Made by a program: the position numbers and the translations under genes
Part shown: positions 20,528-29,231 of the stretch, one piece after another
Layout: each line of letters begins with the position of its first letter
How positions within the stretch are numbered: position 1 is the stretch's first letter
Assembly: GCF_963664555.1 (NCBI RefSeq)
Contig: NZ_OY761461.1
Coordinates: 1,054,001 to 1,118,000, forward strand
DNA length: 64,000 bases
Direction of reading: 5' to 3'
Source: Labilibaculum sp.
Lineage (GTDB): Bacteria; Bacteroidota; Bacteroidia; Bacteroidales; Marinifilaceae
Notes under the pieces: model-generated
Told to the model about the DNA's origin: nothing
The model's input: the letters and a program-made list of their open reading frames with translations, nothing else
Database searches by the model: none

Positions 20528-23500
20528 ATGATGATTAAAAAAGCGAAATTAAAAATTCCGGTGCAATCGTTGTCAAGGCAATTGTTAATTTTTACTGGAA
20601 TTGCGCTAATGTTGCTTTCTGCAACTGTGGCATATGCGCAGACTGAACGAACCGTAACCGGTGTTGTTGTTTCTGCGACAGACAATACGCCAATACCGGG
20701 TACAAATGTAGTTATAAAAGGAACTACAATTGGTGGAATTACCGATATTGATGGAAACTACTCTATTCAGGTTAACGAAAACGATGTCGTTGTTTTTTCT
20801 TTTATTGGATTTAGATCTCAGGAAGTTCTTATCTCCAATCAGCAGGTAATAAATATTATATTGGCTGAAGATATATCCAGCCTTGATGAAGTTATTGTTG
20901 TAGGTTACGGTGTTCAGCAGAAAAAGCTAGTGACTGGTGCTACTTCTCAGATGAAAGGAGATGCAATTCAAAAGCAAAATGCGACTAACCCTTTACAAGC
21001 CATGCAAGGTCAAACGGCCGGTGTTAATATTGCGTCTACTTCAGGGCAGCCAGGGGCAGACATGAGAGTAACCATTCGTGGTATTGGTACAGTTGGAGAT
21101 TCTCAACCACTCTATATTATTGATGGAGTTCAAGGAGATATCACAACGGTAAATGCTTCAGACATTAAAAGTCTGGATGTATTAAAAGATGCTGCTTCTG
21201 CGGCCATTTATGGTTCTCAGGCTGCTAATGGTGTTGTTTTGGTTACTACAAAACAAGGTAGAGCGGGAAAAGCTCAAATTTCATTTGATGCATATTACGG
21301 TGTGCAGAATGTAGCGAGGACTACTAATATGCTGAACAGAAATGAATACATTTCTATCATGCAGGAACAAGCATTAAATTCTGGATCACCTTTATATGAT
21401 GCCAGTGTTTTTGATGGTGCTGCCGATACTGATTGGGTGAATCAAATGTTTGAAGACAATGCTGTTACAGAGAATTATTCACTTGGAATTACCGGAGGGA
21501 CAGATGCTTCTGTTTATGCTCTTTCCTTATCTTATATTGATCAGGAAGGTATTGTAGGTGGTGCAGATGTATCAAACTATGAACGATATGGCTTTCGTGT
21601 TAATACAGAGCACAAATTGTATGGAAATATTTTGAAGGTTGGCCAACATATGAATTTCAATTATATTAAGAATAATGGAGTTGCTGTTGGTAATCAATAT
21701 AGTAATAGTTTAAGAGGTGCATTTGGTACGTCTCCTTTATCACCAGTATATAGTGATAACAATATTTACGGTAGTCCTTACAATGACACATCTAATTCAC
21801 AATGGAATACGGGTGATGGTAATCCTTACGGATCATTAATGACTAATAATAAAAATGCCAGCGATCAGCAAAAAATGCTTGCTGATATTTATGCGGAATT
21901 AGAGCCTGTTAAAAATTTAAAAATCAAATCATTGTTTGGTTTTAATTATTATGCTTCTGAATATCGAAGTTATTCACCATTGTATCAGTTCTCTATTTAT
22001 TCATATAACAATGATCACACCACAGTGAATCAAAACATGAGTAAAGGACATACCATGACCTGGACAAATACCGCAAGTTATAGTTTTGATCTTAATGAAG
22101 TACATAAGTTTGATGTATTGGCTGGTATGGAAGTTATTCGTTTTCAGGGAACTAAATTGGAAGGTTCAAATTGGGATCTGCTCTCACAGTTCGACAATTT
22201 CGGAGGTGCTTATCTTGATAACACAAGTGGACAAGCAGAGTTGGATAAAGATCCGGAAACAGGTGAAGTAAAAGGAGTTATTGAGAAACGCACAGTTGGA
22301 GGTGGACCAGAGGTGAAATCACGTCGTCTGTCCTATTTCGGTCGTTTGGGATACAACTACAAAGAAAAATACATGCTGAATGCGACTTTACGTGCAGATG
22401 CATCATCGAAATTTACCAAAGGGAATCGCTGGGGATATTTTCCATCTGTTTCAGCAGGTTGGGTTGCAACAAATGAACCATTTTTAGAATCGGTTAATAC
22501 CTGGATGGATTTCCTTAAAGTAAGAGCAAGTTGGGGACAGGTAGGTAACCAGTCTATTGATGATTTTCAGTATGCAGCACCTGTTAACACATCAACCAAT
22601 TTTTCAGGAACTGATCCAGCTGCTAATTATGTGTTTGGTACAGCACTGGTAAATACACCTGGAGCATATCCAAGCAGATTATCCAACCCAAATGTAAAGT
22701 GGGAGACCTCGGAACAAACCAATATTGGTTTCGATGCTTATTTTATGAATAGTCGATTGGGTGTTAATGCAGATTTTTATGTGAAAAAAACCAAAGACTG
22801 GCTGGTAACAGCACCAATTTTAGCAACTGCCGGTACATCTGCTCCTGTTATTAATGGAGGTAATGTGAAAAATACAGGAATTGAATTGGCCTTAACATGG
22901 TCTGATAATATTGGAGATTTGAATTATCATATTGGTGTTAACGGTGCTTATAATAAAAACGAGGTAGGACAAATCCCTACTGATGATGGAATTATTCATG
23001 GCTTATCAAATATGTTGTATGATAATTCACCGGAGTTTTACAGAGCTGAAAATGGACATGCCATCGGATATTTCTGGGGTTATGCAACAGCTGGAATATT
23101 CCAGAGTGAGGCAGATATACAAGCTTGGCGAAATGCGGGAAATGGAATTTTGCAGGACGATGTAAAACCAGGTGATGTAAAATATGTAGATCAGGATAAA
23201 GATGGAATCGTAAATTCTGACGATAAAGTAGATTTGGGTAGTGGTATTCCTGATTTGACTTATGGTTTTAATCTTAGTTTGGACTACAAAGGATTTGATT
23301 TGGCAATTTCTGCTAATGGTGTTGTGGGTAATGAAATTGTACAGTCGTACCGGAACCAGGGGAATAAGAAGGCTAATTACACAACAGCTGTATTGCAGCG
23401 CTGGACTGGCGAAGGAACATCCAATAACATGCCGCGTGTTACAGAAACCAATGTAAACTGGCAATTCTCAGACCTTTATATACAAAATGGAGACTTCTTA

Positions 23501-23728
23501 CGCATTAGTAATATTGCTTTGGGATATGATTTTAGCAGATTGACTAAAAACAAATTATTCAGTCAGCTGCGATTATATGCTGCTGTTCAAAACGCATTTA
23601 CTTTTACAAAGTATGATGGTATGGATCCGGAAATAGGATATGGAACACAAAGTTGGGTGTCAGGGGTCGATTTAGGATATTACCCACGTCCTCGTACTTT
23701 CCTGATTGGTGTTAATCTTAAGTTTTAA
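20528..23728 (+). CDS. SusC-like TonB-dependent outer-membrane receptor
   Basis: A 1,066-residue SusC/RagA-type transporter that imports oligosaccharides with energy from TonB. I place the start at 20528 (MMIKKAKLK), because it gives a clean signal peptide ending VAYAQ; the frame is open for 16 more codons upstream. Next come a CarboxypepD-regulatory-like domain (about 25-110, with GVVVSATDNTPIPGTNV), the plug with DEVIVVGYGVQQKK (TonB-box-like region), and a beta-barrel ending in the aromatic FLIGVNLKF. The susD gene follows after 21 bases. As first gene of the PUL it should be induced by the HTCS protein encoded at 36953. The likely cargo is xyloglucan oligosaccharides, inferred from the neighbouring enzymes. 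Confidence 0.95.
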   Translation: MMIKKAKLKIPVQSLSRQLLIFTGIALMLLSATVAYAQTERTVTGVVVSATDNTPIPGTNVVIKGTTIGGITDIDGNYSIQVNENDVVVFSFIGFRSQEVLISNQQVINIILAEDISSLDEVIVVGYGVQQKKLVTGATSQMKGDAIQKQNATNPLQAMQGQTAGVNIASTSGQPGADMRVTIRGIGTVGDSQPLYIIDGVQGDITTVNASDIKSLDVLKDAASAAIYGSQAANGVVLVTTKQGRAGKAQISFDAYYGVQNVARTTNMLNRNEYISIMQEQALNSGSPLYDASVFDGAADTDWVNQMFEDNAVTENYSLGITGGTDASVYALSLSYIDQEGIVGGADVSNYERYGFRVNTEHKLYGNILKVGQHMNFNYIKNNGVAVGNQYSNSLRGAFGTSPLSPVYSDNNIYGSPYNDTSNSQWNTGDGNPYGSLMTNNKNASDQQKMLADIYAELEPVKNLKIKSLFGFNYYASEYRSYSPLYQFSIYSYNNDHTTVNQNMSKGHTMTWTNTASYSFDLNEVHKFDVLAGMEVIRFQGTKLEGSNWDLLSQFDNFGGAYLDNTSGQAELDKDPETGEVKGVIEKRTVGGGPEVKSRRLSYFGRLGYNYKEKYMLNATLRADASSKFTKGNRWGYFPSVSAGWVATNEPFLESVNTWMDFLKVRASWGQVGNQSIDDFQYAAPVNTSTNFSGTDPAANYVFGTALVNTPGAYPSRLSNPNVKWETSEQTNIGFDAYFMNSRLGVNADFYVKKTKDWLVTAPILATAGTSAPVINGGNVKNTGIELALTWSDNIGDLNYHIGVNGAYNKNEVGQIPTDDGIIHGLSNMLYDNSPEFYRAENGHAIGYFWGYATAGIFQSEADIQAWRNAGNGILQDDVKPGDVKYVDQDKDGIVNSDDKVDLGSGIPDLTYGFNLSLDYKGFDLAISANGVVGNEIVQSYRNQGNKKANYTTAVLQRWTGEGTSNNMPRVTETNVNWQFSDLYIQNGDFLRISNIALGYDFSRLTKNKLFSQLRLYAAVQNAFTFTKYDGMDPEIGYGTQSWVSGVDLGYYPRPRTFLIGVNLKF

Positions 23729-23749
23729 TGTTGATAAAGATTTAGAATT

Positions 23750-25384
23750 ATGAACAAAATAAAATTAAATATTCTAACATTTGGAATGCTGAGTCTGGGC
23801 TTATTCTCTTGCTCAGAATCATTTCTGGATGTAGAACCGGAAACCTCTATTTTTGATAGCAATTTTTACAAAACGGAGGCTGATTTTGAAATGGCTTTAG
23901 TTGGTTGTTACGATGGATACCAAAGAACAACATCTGATGGCGGAACTGCTTTCTATGTAGCTTCAGAGCTTCTGTCGGATGAATGTTTTGGTGGTGCAGG
24001 TGCAGGAGACGATAGAAATAATCAGCTTTTGGATCGATTTGATCTAAGTCAGGCACCTTCTTATAATGATATTTTTAACGAGACATGGAAATCTTATTAT
24101 GCTGGAATTTTTCGTTGTAATAAATTGTTAACGAAACTGGATGGTATTAGCTGGGAAGGAAAAGAAGAAACTCGTAACAGAATAGAAGGCGAAACTCGAT
24201 ATTTACGTGCGTTATTGTATTTCGATTTGGCACGATTGTTCAATAAAGTGCCCTTGTTGCTTGAACCAACTACCGATAATGTGCCTCAATCGGAACCTGC
24301 AGCTATTTATAAAATAATTGCTGAAGATTTAAAGTTTGCTGCTGAAAATATTAATCAGCCGGCTTATTCCCCTTCATGGGCGACAGCAAATGACGGACGG
24401 GCTACTCAATGGGCTGCTAAAGCAGTGTTAGGAAGAGTATTCTTATTCTATACAGGTTATTATGGTACTTCCGATTTAGAAGGAGTAGTTGATAAAGCTT
24501 ACGTATTGGCAGGACTTGAGAATGTAATATTAGAAGGTGGATTTTCTCTTGTTTTAGATTATAAAAATCTTTGGCAAGCAGCATCCAGTGCACCCGATGT
24601 AGAAAACAATACATTGGCTGGTACTTGGGCCGGAAGAGGGAATTCAGAAGCCGTATTTACACAAAAATTCAACTATACTTCCGATTATAATGGAAATATT
24701 GATGGAAACAGATGGCTGGTGATGATGGGATTAAGAGAAACGACCTCTTCACCTTATGGTTACGGATGGGGATTATGCACTGTAAATCCGAAAACTGTTC
24801 AGAGTTTTGATACTGATGATCAGCGGAAAACAGCCTCAGTTATTGACATAGCCTCCGAAGGTGTAGCTGAGGATCTTGATTTATCTAAATGGCGGGAATA
24901 TACCGGATATTGTAACAAAAAATACATACCTCTTGCACTTCCTGATGGAACTTATATTGTTGAAGGCTTAGGAGAAGGTGATAATCAAATTTCACAATTT
25001 CAGGATTTTATTGTTGTGCGCTATTCTGATGTTTTATTGATGGCTGCCGAATTGGGCAGTGCAAAAGCTCAAACATATTTTGATGAAGTGAGAGGACGGG
25101 CTGGTTTAGGGACTAAAACTGTAACAAAGGAATCCATTATGGCTGAGCGTAAGGTAGAGTTTGCTTTTGAAGGAATCAGGTATTGGGATTTATTACGTCA
25201 GGGAATTGATGTGGCTGCTGCTGCAATTGCAGAAAATAATACAGAAGTATTAAGTGCGAATGTGTCTGATTTTGTTACAATCACCGAAGCAAACATCAAA
25301 AAAACAAAAGGGTTTATGCAAATTCCGAATACACAAATCACTCTTTCGAATGGTGTATTGAAGCAAAATGAAGGATGGGAGTAG
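23750..25384 (+). CDS. SusD/RagB-family outer-membrane glycan-binding lipoprotein
   Basis: A 544-residue lipoprotein with the anchor at C21 (GLFSC). The N-terminal SFLDVEPETSIF segment and the helical TPR-like region with ETRYLRALLYFDLARLFNKVPL (split here as a family hallmark, about 143-165) are typical of SusD. The C-terminal MAERKVEFAFEGIRYWDLLRQG region is diagnostic. It caps the SusC barrel at 20528 and delivers oligosaccharides. Its stop codon lies 16 bases before the most likely start of the next lipoprotein, so the genes form one operon. Confidence 0.95.
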   Translation: MNKIKLNILTFGMLSLGLFSCSESFLDVEPETSIFDSNFYKTEADFEMALVGCYDGYQRTTSDGGTAFYVASELLSDECFGGAGAGDDRNNQLLDRFDLSQAPSYNDIFNETWKSYYAGIFRCNKLLTKLDGISWEGKEETRNRIEGETRYLRALLYFDLARLFNKVPLLLEPTTDNVPQSEPAAIYKIIAEDLKFAAENINQPAYSPSWATANDGRATQWAAKAVLGRVFLFYTGYYGTSDLEGVVDKAYVLAGLENVILEGGFSLVLDYKNLWQAASSAPDVENNTLAGTWAGRGNSEAVFTQKFNYTSDYNGNIDGNRWLVMMGLRETTSSPYGYGWGLCTVNPKTVQSFDTDDQRKTASVIDIASEGVAEDLDLSKWREYTGYCNKKYIPLALPDGTYIVEGLGEGDNQISQFQDFIVVRYSDVLLMAAELGSAKAQTYFDEVRGRAGLGTKTVTKESIMAERKVEFAFEGIRYWDLLRQGIDVAAAAIAENNTEVLSANVSDFVTITEANIKKTKGFMQIPNTQITLSNGVLKQNEGWE

Positions 25385-25400
25385 TTTTAAAAAATATAAT

Positions 25401-27392
25401 ATGATGAAAAAACTATATAATTTATTAATATTTCTGGTTCTATCAGCTATAGTGTATACAAGTTGTACACCAGATAAATACGATCTCGAAAAAATTGATG
25501 TCAAATCAGAAGATTTGGTGGAGGGTATAGCCTATACGATAACACATGACACTGAAAATCCAAATATCGTTTATCTAACAAGTTTAATGGAATCTAAATA
25601 CACACCTCTTTGGAATCATCCTCAGGGCAGAAGTCAAGGACAAAAGGATACATTAAAGATTGCATTTCCAGGTGTTTACAAGGTTCTTTTTGGCGTGAAT
25701 ACAAGAGGAGGGGTCGTATTCGCCGCTGATTCAGCAGAGTTTGTAATTGATGAATTTTATTCGGGATTCGTTGATCATAAGTTGTGGACTAATTTAACTG
25801 GTGGTGTTGGACATGAAAAAACGTGGCGACTGGATTATGGTTCTTATGGCCTTGCTTCAGGACCTTTGACTTATTGCGCACCTCAAACAACCTGGAATGA
25901 ATGGCAAGCGGGTACTGCTTCAATCGGTTGGGCTCCTGCATGGGTTGGTAACGAATGGATTATAGAAGAAGCTGATAAAGACAGTAGAATGACTTTTAGT
26001 CTGATTGACGGTGCTGTGATGACTACTCATAAAGTTACCGAAGGAGTGGATGAGGTAGGAACTTTTTCACTGGATGTAGATAATCATACTATAACCACTA
26101 CAGATGCCACCATTCTTCGTTCTAACAACTTTATTGCTAATGCAACTAACTGGAATCAGAATTTGGTTATTTTAGAACTAACAGAAAATCAATTGATGGT
26201 TGGCGTTAGAAGAACAAATGATGAAGGAGATTATTTATATGCCTGGAATTTTGTTTCTGATGAATATGCTGAAAATTATGTGCCGGATGATGTTCCTGAT
26301 CCTGAACCACCTTATGATGGTGATGCTAATAATGATTTAACAACGACAGTTACTGTTTCAAAAACATGGACAGTTGATATGGATTACCCATACAATTGGT
26401 TTGGATTAGATGGCAGTGCACTAAGTGAGGTTGCTACTTACGGAAGTGATCCAGAGGGATTCACTTTTACAACATGGACACCTCCATATGACCAGGTTAT
26501 TTTTGAATCCATAAACTTATCCTTAACTAAGCAAGGGGATAAGGATGGAAATTATGAATTAGTAACTGCAGAAGGCACTGTGGTTGGTAATTATACAATT
26601 GATGATTCTAACAATATAGATTTTGGTCAACCTTTGAGTGTATTTTCAGATGTTGGAGGTTGGTTATCTTTTGGTACAAGCGAAGCTGAAAATCTGACGA
26701 ATACTTTAAGAGTTATTGTTTCGGAAAAGGATGCATTAGGTAACATTGAAGCTATATGGTTGGGCATGAGATCAGCTGATAAGGATGAATATTTAGCATT
26801 GCATTTAAAACCAACTAGCTCTGGTGGAGAAGAGAATCCAGAAGAAGCTCTTAAGAATATTATTTGTGGAAGTACATGGAAAGTTGATTCTGGGCGCAGC
26901 TATGATAAAACTACTAGCTGGGGAGCTGAACAAGGTCCTGTTATTTTTTCAGATTATTCTACTTGGGCTTATAATCCTCTTCCAGGTCAACATTATGCTG
27001 CAGGTGAAGCTGATATTGACTATGGTAGTATGAAATTTGAATTAGACGGTACAGTATCTGTTAGTCAACATCGCAGAATCTACACGTATGTTGATGAAAC
27101 ATCTGGTGAAACTCTTGTTCGTAATGGTTCTCCTGAAGATGGAGATATTCTGGATACGGATGATATTGTAAATTTAAACGGCACTTGGACACTTGATTTG
27201 GATAATAATAAATTAAGTATGTCTGTTGGAGTTGTTCACCCATGGACCTGTGATTATATGGTCTTGGATTGGGGAGATCTTACAATTTACCGTATTGATG
27301 GAGAAGCTATGTTGTTACAAGCTTTGCGAGATCCTGATCGCTCTGGTGAGGATGCTTTTCAAATGACTTATGTTTTTGTACCTCTTCAATAA
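25401..27392 (+). CDS. PUL-encoded surface lipoprotein, probable glycan-binding protein (SGBP-like)
   Basis: A 663-residue lipoprotein from the start at 25401 (MMKKLYNLL), with lipobox Cys at residue 22 (VYTSC); an earlier in-frame ATG at 25368 overlaps susD and gives no better signal. The body is beta-rich and aromatic. After an N-terminal Ig/PKD-like region come two or three related segments of about 150 residues starting KTWRLD, KTWTVDMDYPYNWFG and STWKVDSGRSYD. Each has many Trp, Tyr and Asp residues, as in carbohydrate-binding repeats. I do not recognize a named family. Position directly after susD is where PULs encode SusE/F-like or SGBP proteins, so binding of the polysaccharide at the surface is the likely job. 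Confidence 0.7.
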   Translation: MMKKLYNLLIFLVLSAIVYTSCTPDKYDLEKIDVKSEDLVEGIAYTITHDTENPNIVYLTSLMESKYTPLWNHPQGRSQGQKDTLKIAFPGVYKVLFGVNTRGGVVFAADSAEFVIDEFYSGFVDHKLWTNLTGGVGHEKTWRLDYGSYGLASGPLTYCAPQTTWNEWQAGTASIGWAPAWVGNEWIIEEADKDSRMTFSLIDGAVMTTHKVTEGVDEVGTFSLDVDNHTITTTDATILRSNNFIANATNWNQNLVILELTENQLMVGVRRTNDEGDYLYAWNFVSDEYAENYVPDDVPDPEPPYDGDANNDLTTTVTVSKTWTVDMDYPYNWFGLDGSALSEVATYGSDPEGFTFTTWTPPYDQVIFESINLSLTKQGDKDGNYELVTAEGTVVGNYTIDDSNNIDFGQPLSVFSDVGGWLSFGTSEAENLTNTLRVIVSEKDALGNIEAIWLGMRSADKDEYLALHLKPTSSGGEENPEEALKNIICGSTWKVDSGRSYDKTTSWGAEQGPVIFSDYSTWAYNPLPGQHYAAGEADIDYGSMKFELDGTVSVSQHRRIYTYVDETSGETLVRNGSPEDGDILDTDDIVNLNGTWTLDLDNNKLSMSVGVVHPWTCDYMVLDWGDLTIYRIDGEAMLLQALRDPDRSGEDAFQMTYVFVPLQ

Positions 27393-27415
27393 ATTAGAAC
27401 TATAATAGATATTTT

Positions 27416-27439
27416 ATCCCGCCCCATTGCGGGCGGGAT
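27416..27439 (+). other. GC-rich intercistronic hairpin
   Basis: ATCCCGCCC, loop CATTGC, GGGCGGGAT: a perfect 9-bp stem of striking GC content in an AT-rich region. No T-run follows. It lies between the SGBP-like gene and the GH5 gene and may shield the susCD-SGBP message from 3' decay, giving it higher levels than the enzyme genes. Confidence 0.75.
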
Positions 27440-27464
27440 CATTCTATAATCAAAATTACAAACA

Positions 27465-29147
27465 ATGAAATTGCACCATATATTAATCTCCTTTTTGATT
27501 GGGTTGATGGTTTTTGGAGGATGTTCAAATGACGAAACCAGCATAAATCCGGAATTGGTAGTTTCTGTTGATAAGCTGGATATCGCAAAAGCCGGGGAAA
27601 CAAAAACCATTCATGTTAAAAGTAATGTGGATTGGACGATCGAAAGTTCAGAATCATGGTGTACTGTAACTCCAAATTCCGGAAAAACAGGAACTAACGC
27701 AATAGAAGTACTTGTTAGTGCAAATAACAACACCGATGAAAGAGCAGCAAGCCTTACTGTAAGAGCTGGTGATCTCACTAAGGAAATACCTGTTGTGCAA
27801 GCTCCCGAATATTTATTGTTACTGACAAAAAGTGCATTTGAACTTAATTCCGATGCTCAGGAAATAAGCATAGAATTTCAAACATCCGGAAAGGTAGAAA
27901 TTGCTGTTGACGGAGCTTGGATTGCAAAGAAAGAATTAAAAAGTGTAGCCGAAGGATCTCAAACTTTTATAATTAGTGCAAACGAATCTTTTATAGCACG
28001 GGAAGGCAGTATCAAATTTACTTTAGATGATCTTACAGAAATAGCCACAATCAATCAAAGTGGAATCGATTTGAACATTCCTGCAGATGAAACTGGTGTT
28101 GAAAGTAATGCAGTGACTTTGGCTGGGAAAATGATAGCAGGATGGAATATTGGGAACTCTATGGAAGTACCCGGAGGAGAAACAGGTTGGGGAAATCCGG
28201 TTGTTTCCAAACAATTAATAGACGGCGTTAAAGCTGCTGGGTTTAATGCGATTCGTATTCCATGTGCATGGGATGCTTATATTACAGATAGAGAAGCTTA
28301 TAAGGTGTCTGATACCTGGTTTGCCAGAGTAAAAGAAGTGGTTGATTATTGTTACGAAAATGAAATGTATGCCATCTTAAACATTCATTGGGATGGTGGA
28401 TGGTTGGAGAACAACCCAACTTACGATAAACAAGACGAAGTAAATAAAGAGCAATATGCCCTTTGGCAGCAAATAGCGGTGTATTTTAGGGACTATGATG
28501 AACATTTGTTGTTTGCAGGAACCAATGAAGTTCATGCGGATTATAGAACTCCTTCAGAGGAGAATTACACTGTTCAGCAATCCTTTAATCAAACCTTTGT
28601 AAATGCTGTACGATCTACAGGAGGAAAGAATGCCTACCGAAACCTGGTGGTTCAAACCTACAATACAAACATTGCACATGGTGTCAATTTTCATGAAATG
28701 CCAACCGATGAAGTTGCAGATCGGTTAATGCTTGAAGTACACTATTATGATCCTTGGGATTTTTGCGGACAGGAGGAAAGCGGTTTCAAAACCCAATGGG
28801 GAAGTGGATATACAGATGTTTCCAGTTACGGACAGGAAGACTATTTAAATGAACAATTTGGAGCCATGAAAAACAACTATTCGGATAAAGGTATTCCTGT
28901 AATTTTAGGTGAGTACGGAGCCATGTTAAGGGCTGATTTGACTGGTGATGCATTAACTACTCATATTGAATCGAGGAATTATTATTTAAAAACAGTTACC
29001 CATTCTGCAAAAGCAAATGGCATGATTCCTTTTATATGGGATAATGGTGGTACCGGTAATAATAGTTTTGGTTTATTCGATAGAAGTATCGGGAATGAGG
29101 TTCATTCCGATGCGATTGATGCGATTATTGAAGGTGCAACAAATTAA
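27465..29147 (+). CDS. GH5 endo-beta-1,4-glucanase / xyloglucanase with BACON domain, lipoprotein (GH5_4-like)
   Basis: A 560-residue surface lipoprotein (anchor C20, VFGGC). Residues about 30-110 form a BACON domain (VKSNVDWTIESSESWCTV), and a second related beta-sandwich spans about 115-200. The GH5 barrel runs from about 222 to 560 and begins AGWNIGNSMEVPGGETGWG, the pattern of subfamily GH5_4. The acid/base is E355 (GTNEVH) and the nucleophile E483 (LGEYGAM). The same BACON-GH5_4 arrangement occurs in the characterized Bacteroides ovatus endo-xyloglucanase. With the alpha-xylosidase-type GH31 next door, xyloglucan backbone cleavage at the cell surface is the most likely role; activity on mixed-linkage glucan is the alternative. 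Confidence 0.88.
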   Translation: MKLHHILISFLIGLMVFGGCSNDETSINPELVVSVDKLDIAKAGETKTIHVKSNVDWTIESSESWCTVTPNSGKTGTNAIEVLVSANNNTDERAASLTVRAGDLTKEIPVVQAPEYLLLLTKSAFELNSDAQEISIEFQTSGKVEIAVDGAWIAKKELKSVAEGSQTFIISANESFIAREGSIKFTLDDLTEIATINQSGIDLNIPADETGVESNAVTLAGKMIAGWNIGNSMEVPGGETGWGNPVVSKQLIDGVKAAGFNAIRIPCAWDAYITDREAYKVSDTWFARVKEVVDYCYENEMYAILNIHWDGGWLENNPTYDKQDEVNKEQYALWQQIAVYFRDYDEHLLFAGTNEVHADYRTPSEENYTVQQSFNQTFVNAVRSTGGKNAYRNLVVQTYNTNIAHGVNFHEMPTDEVADRLMLEVHYYDPWDFCGQEESGFKTQWGSGYTDVSSYGQEDYLNEQFGAMKNNYSDKGIPVILGEYGAMLRADLTGDALTTHIESRNYYLKTVTHSAKANGMIPFIWDNGGTGNNSFGLFDRSIGNEVHSDAIDAIIEGATN

Positions 29148-29231
29148 AAATATTTAAAGGTTTAGAAACGACTTATTTCAGTTTGTTTTTGTTTGATGTG
29201 ATTGGTTGTTAGTGATTTAAAATAAAATTTT

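Noticed and set aside
25368-25400. Upstream start for the SGBP-like lipoprotein, overlapping susD
   Set aside because: The lipoprotein signal only makes sense from MMKK at 25401.
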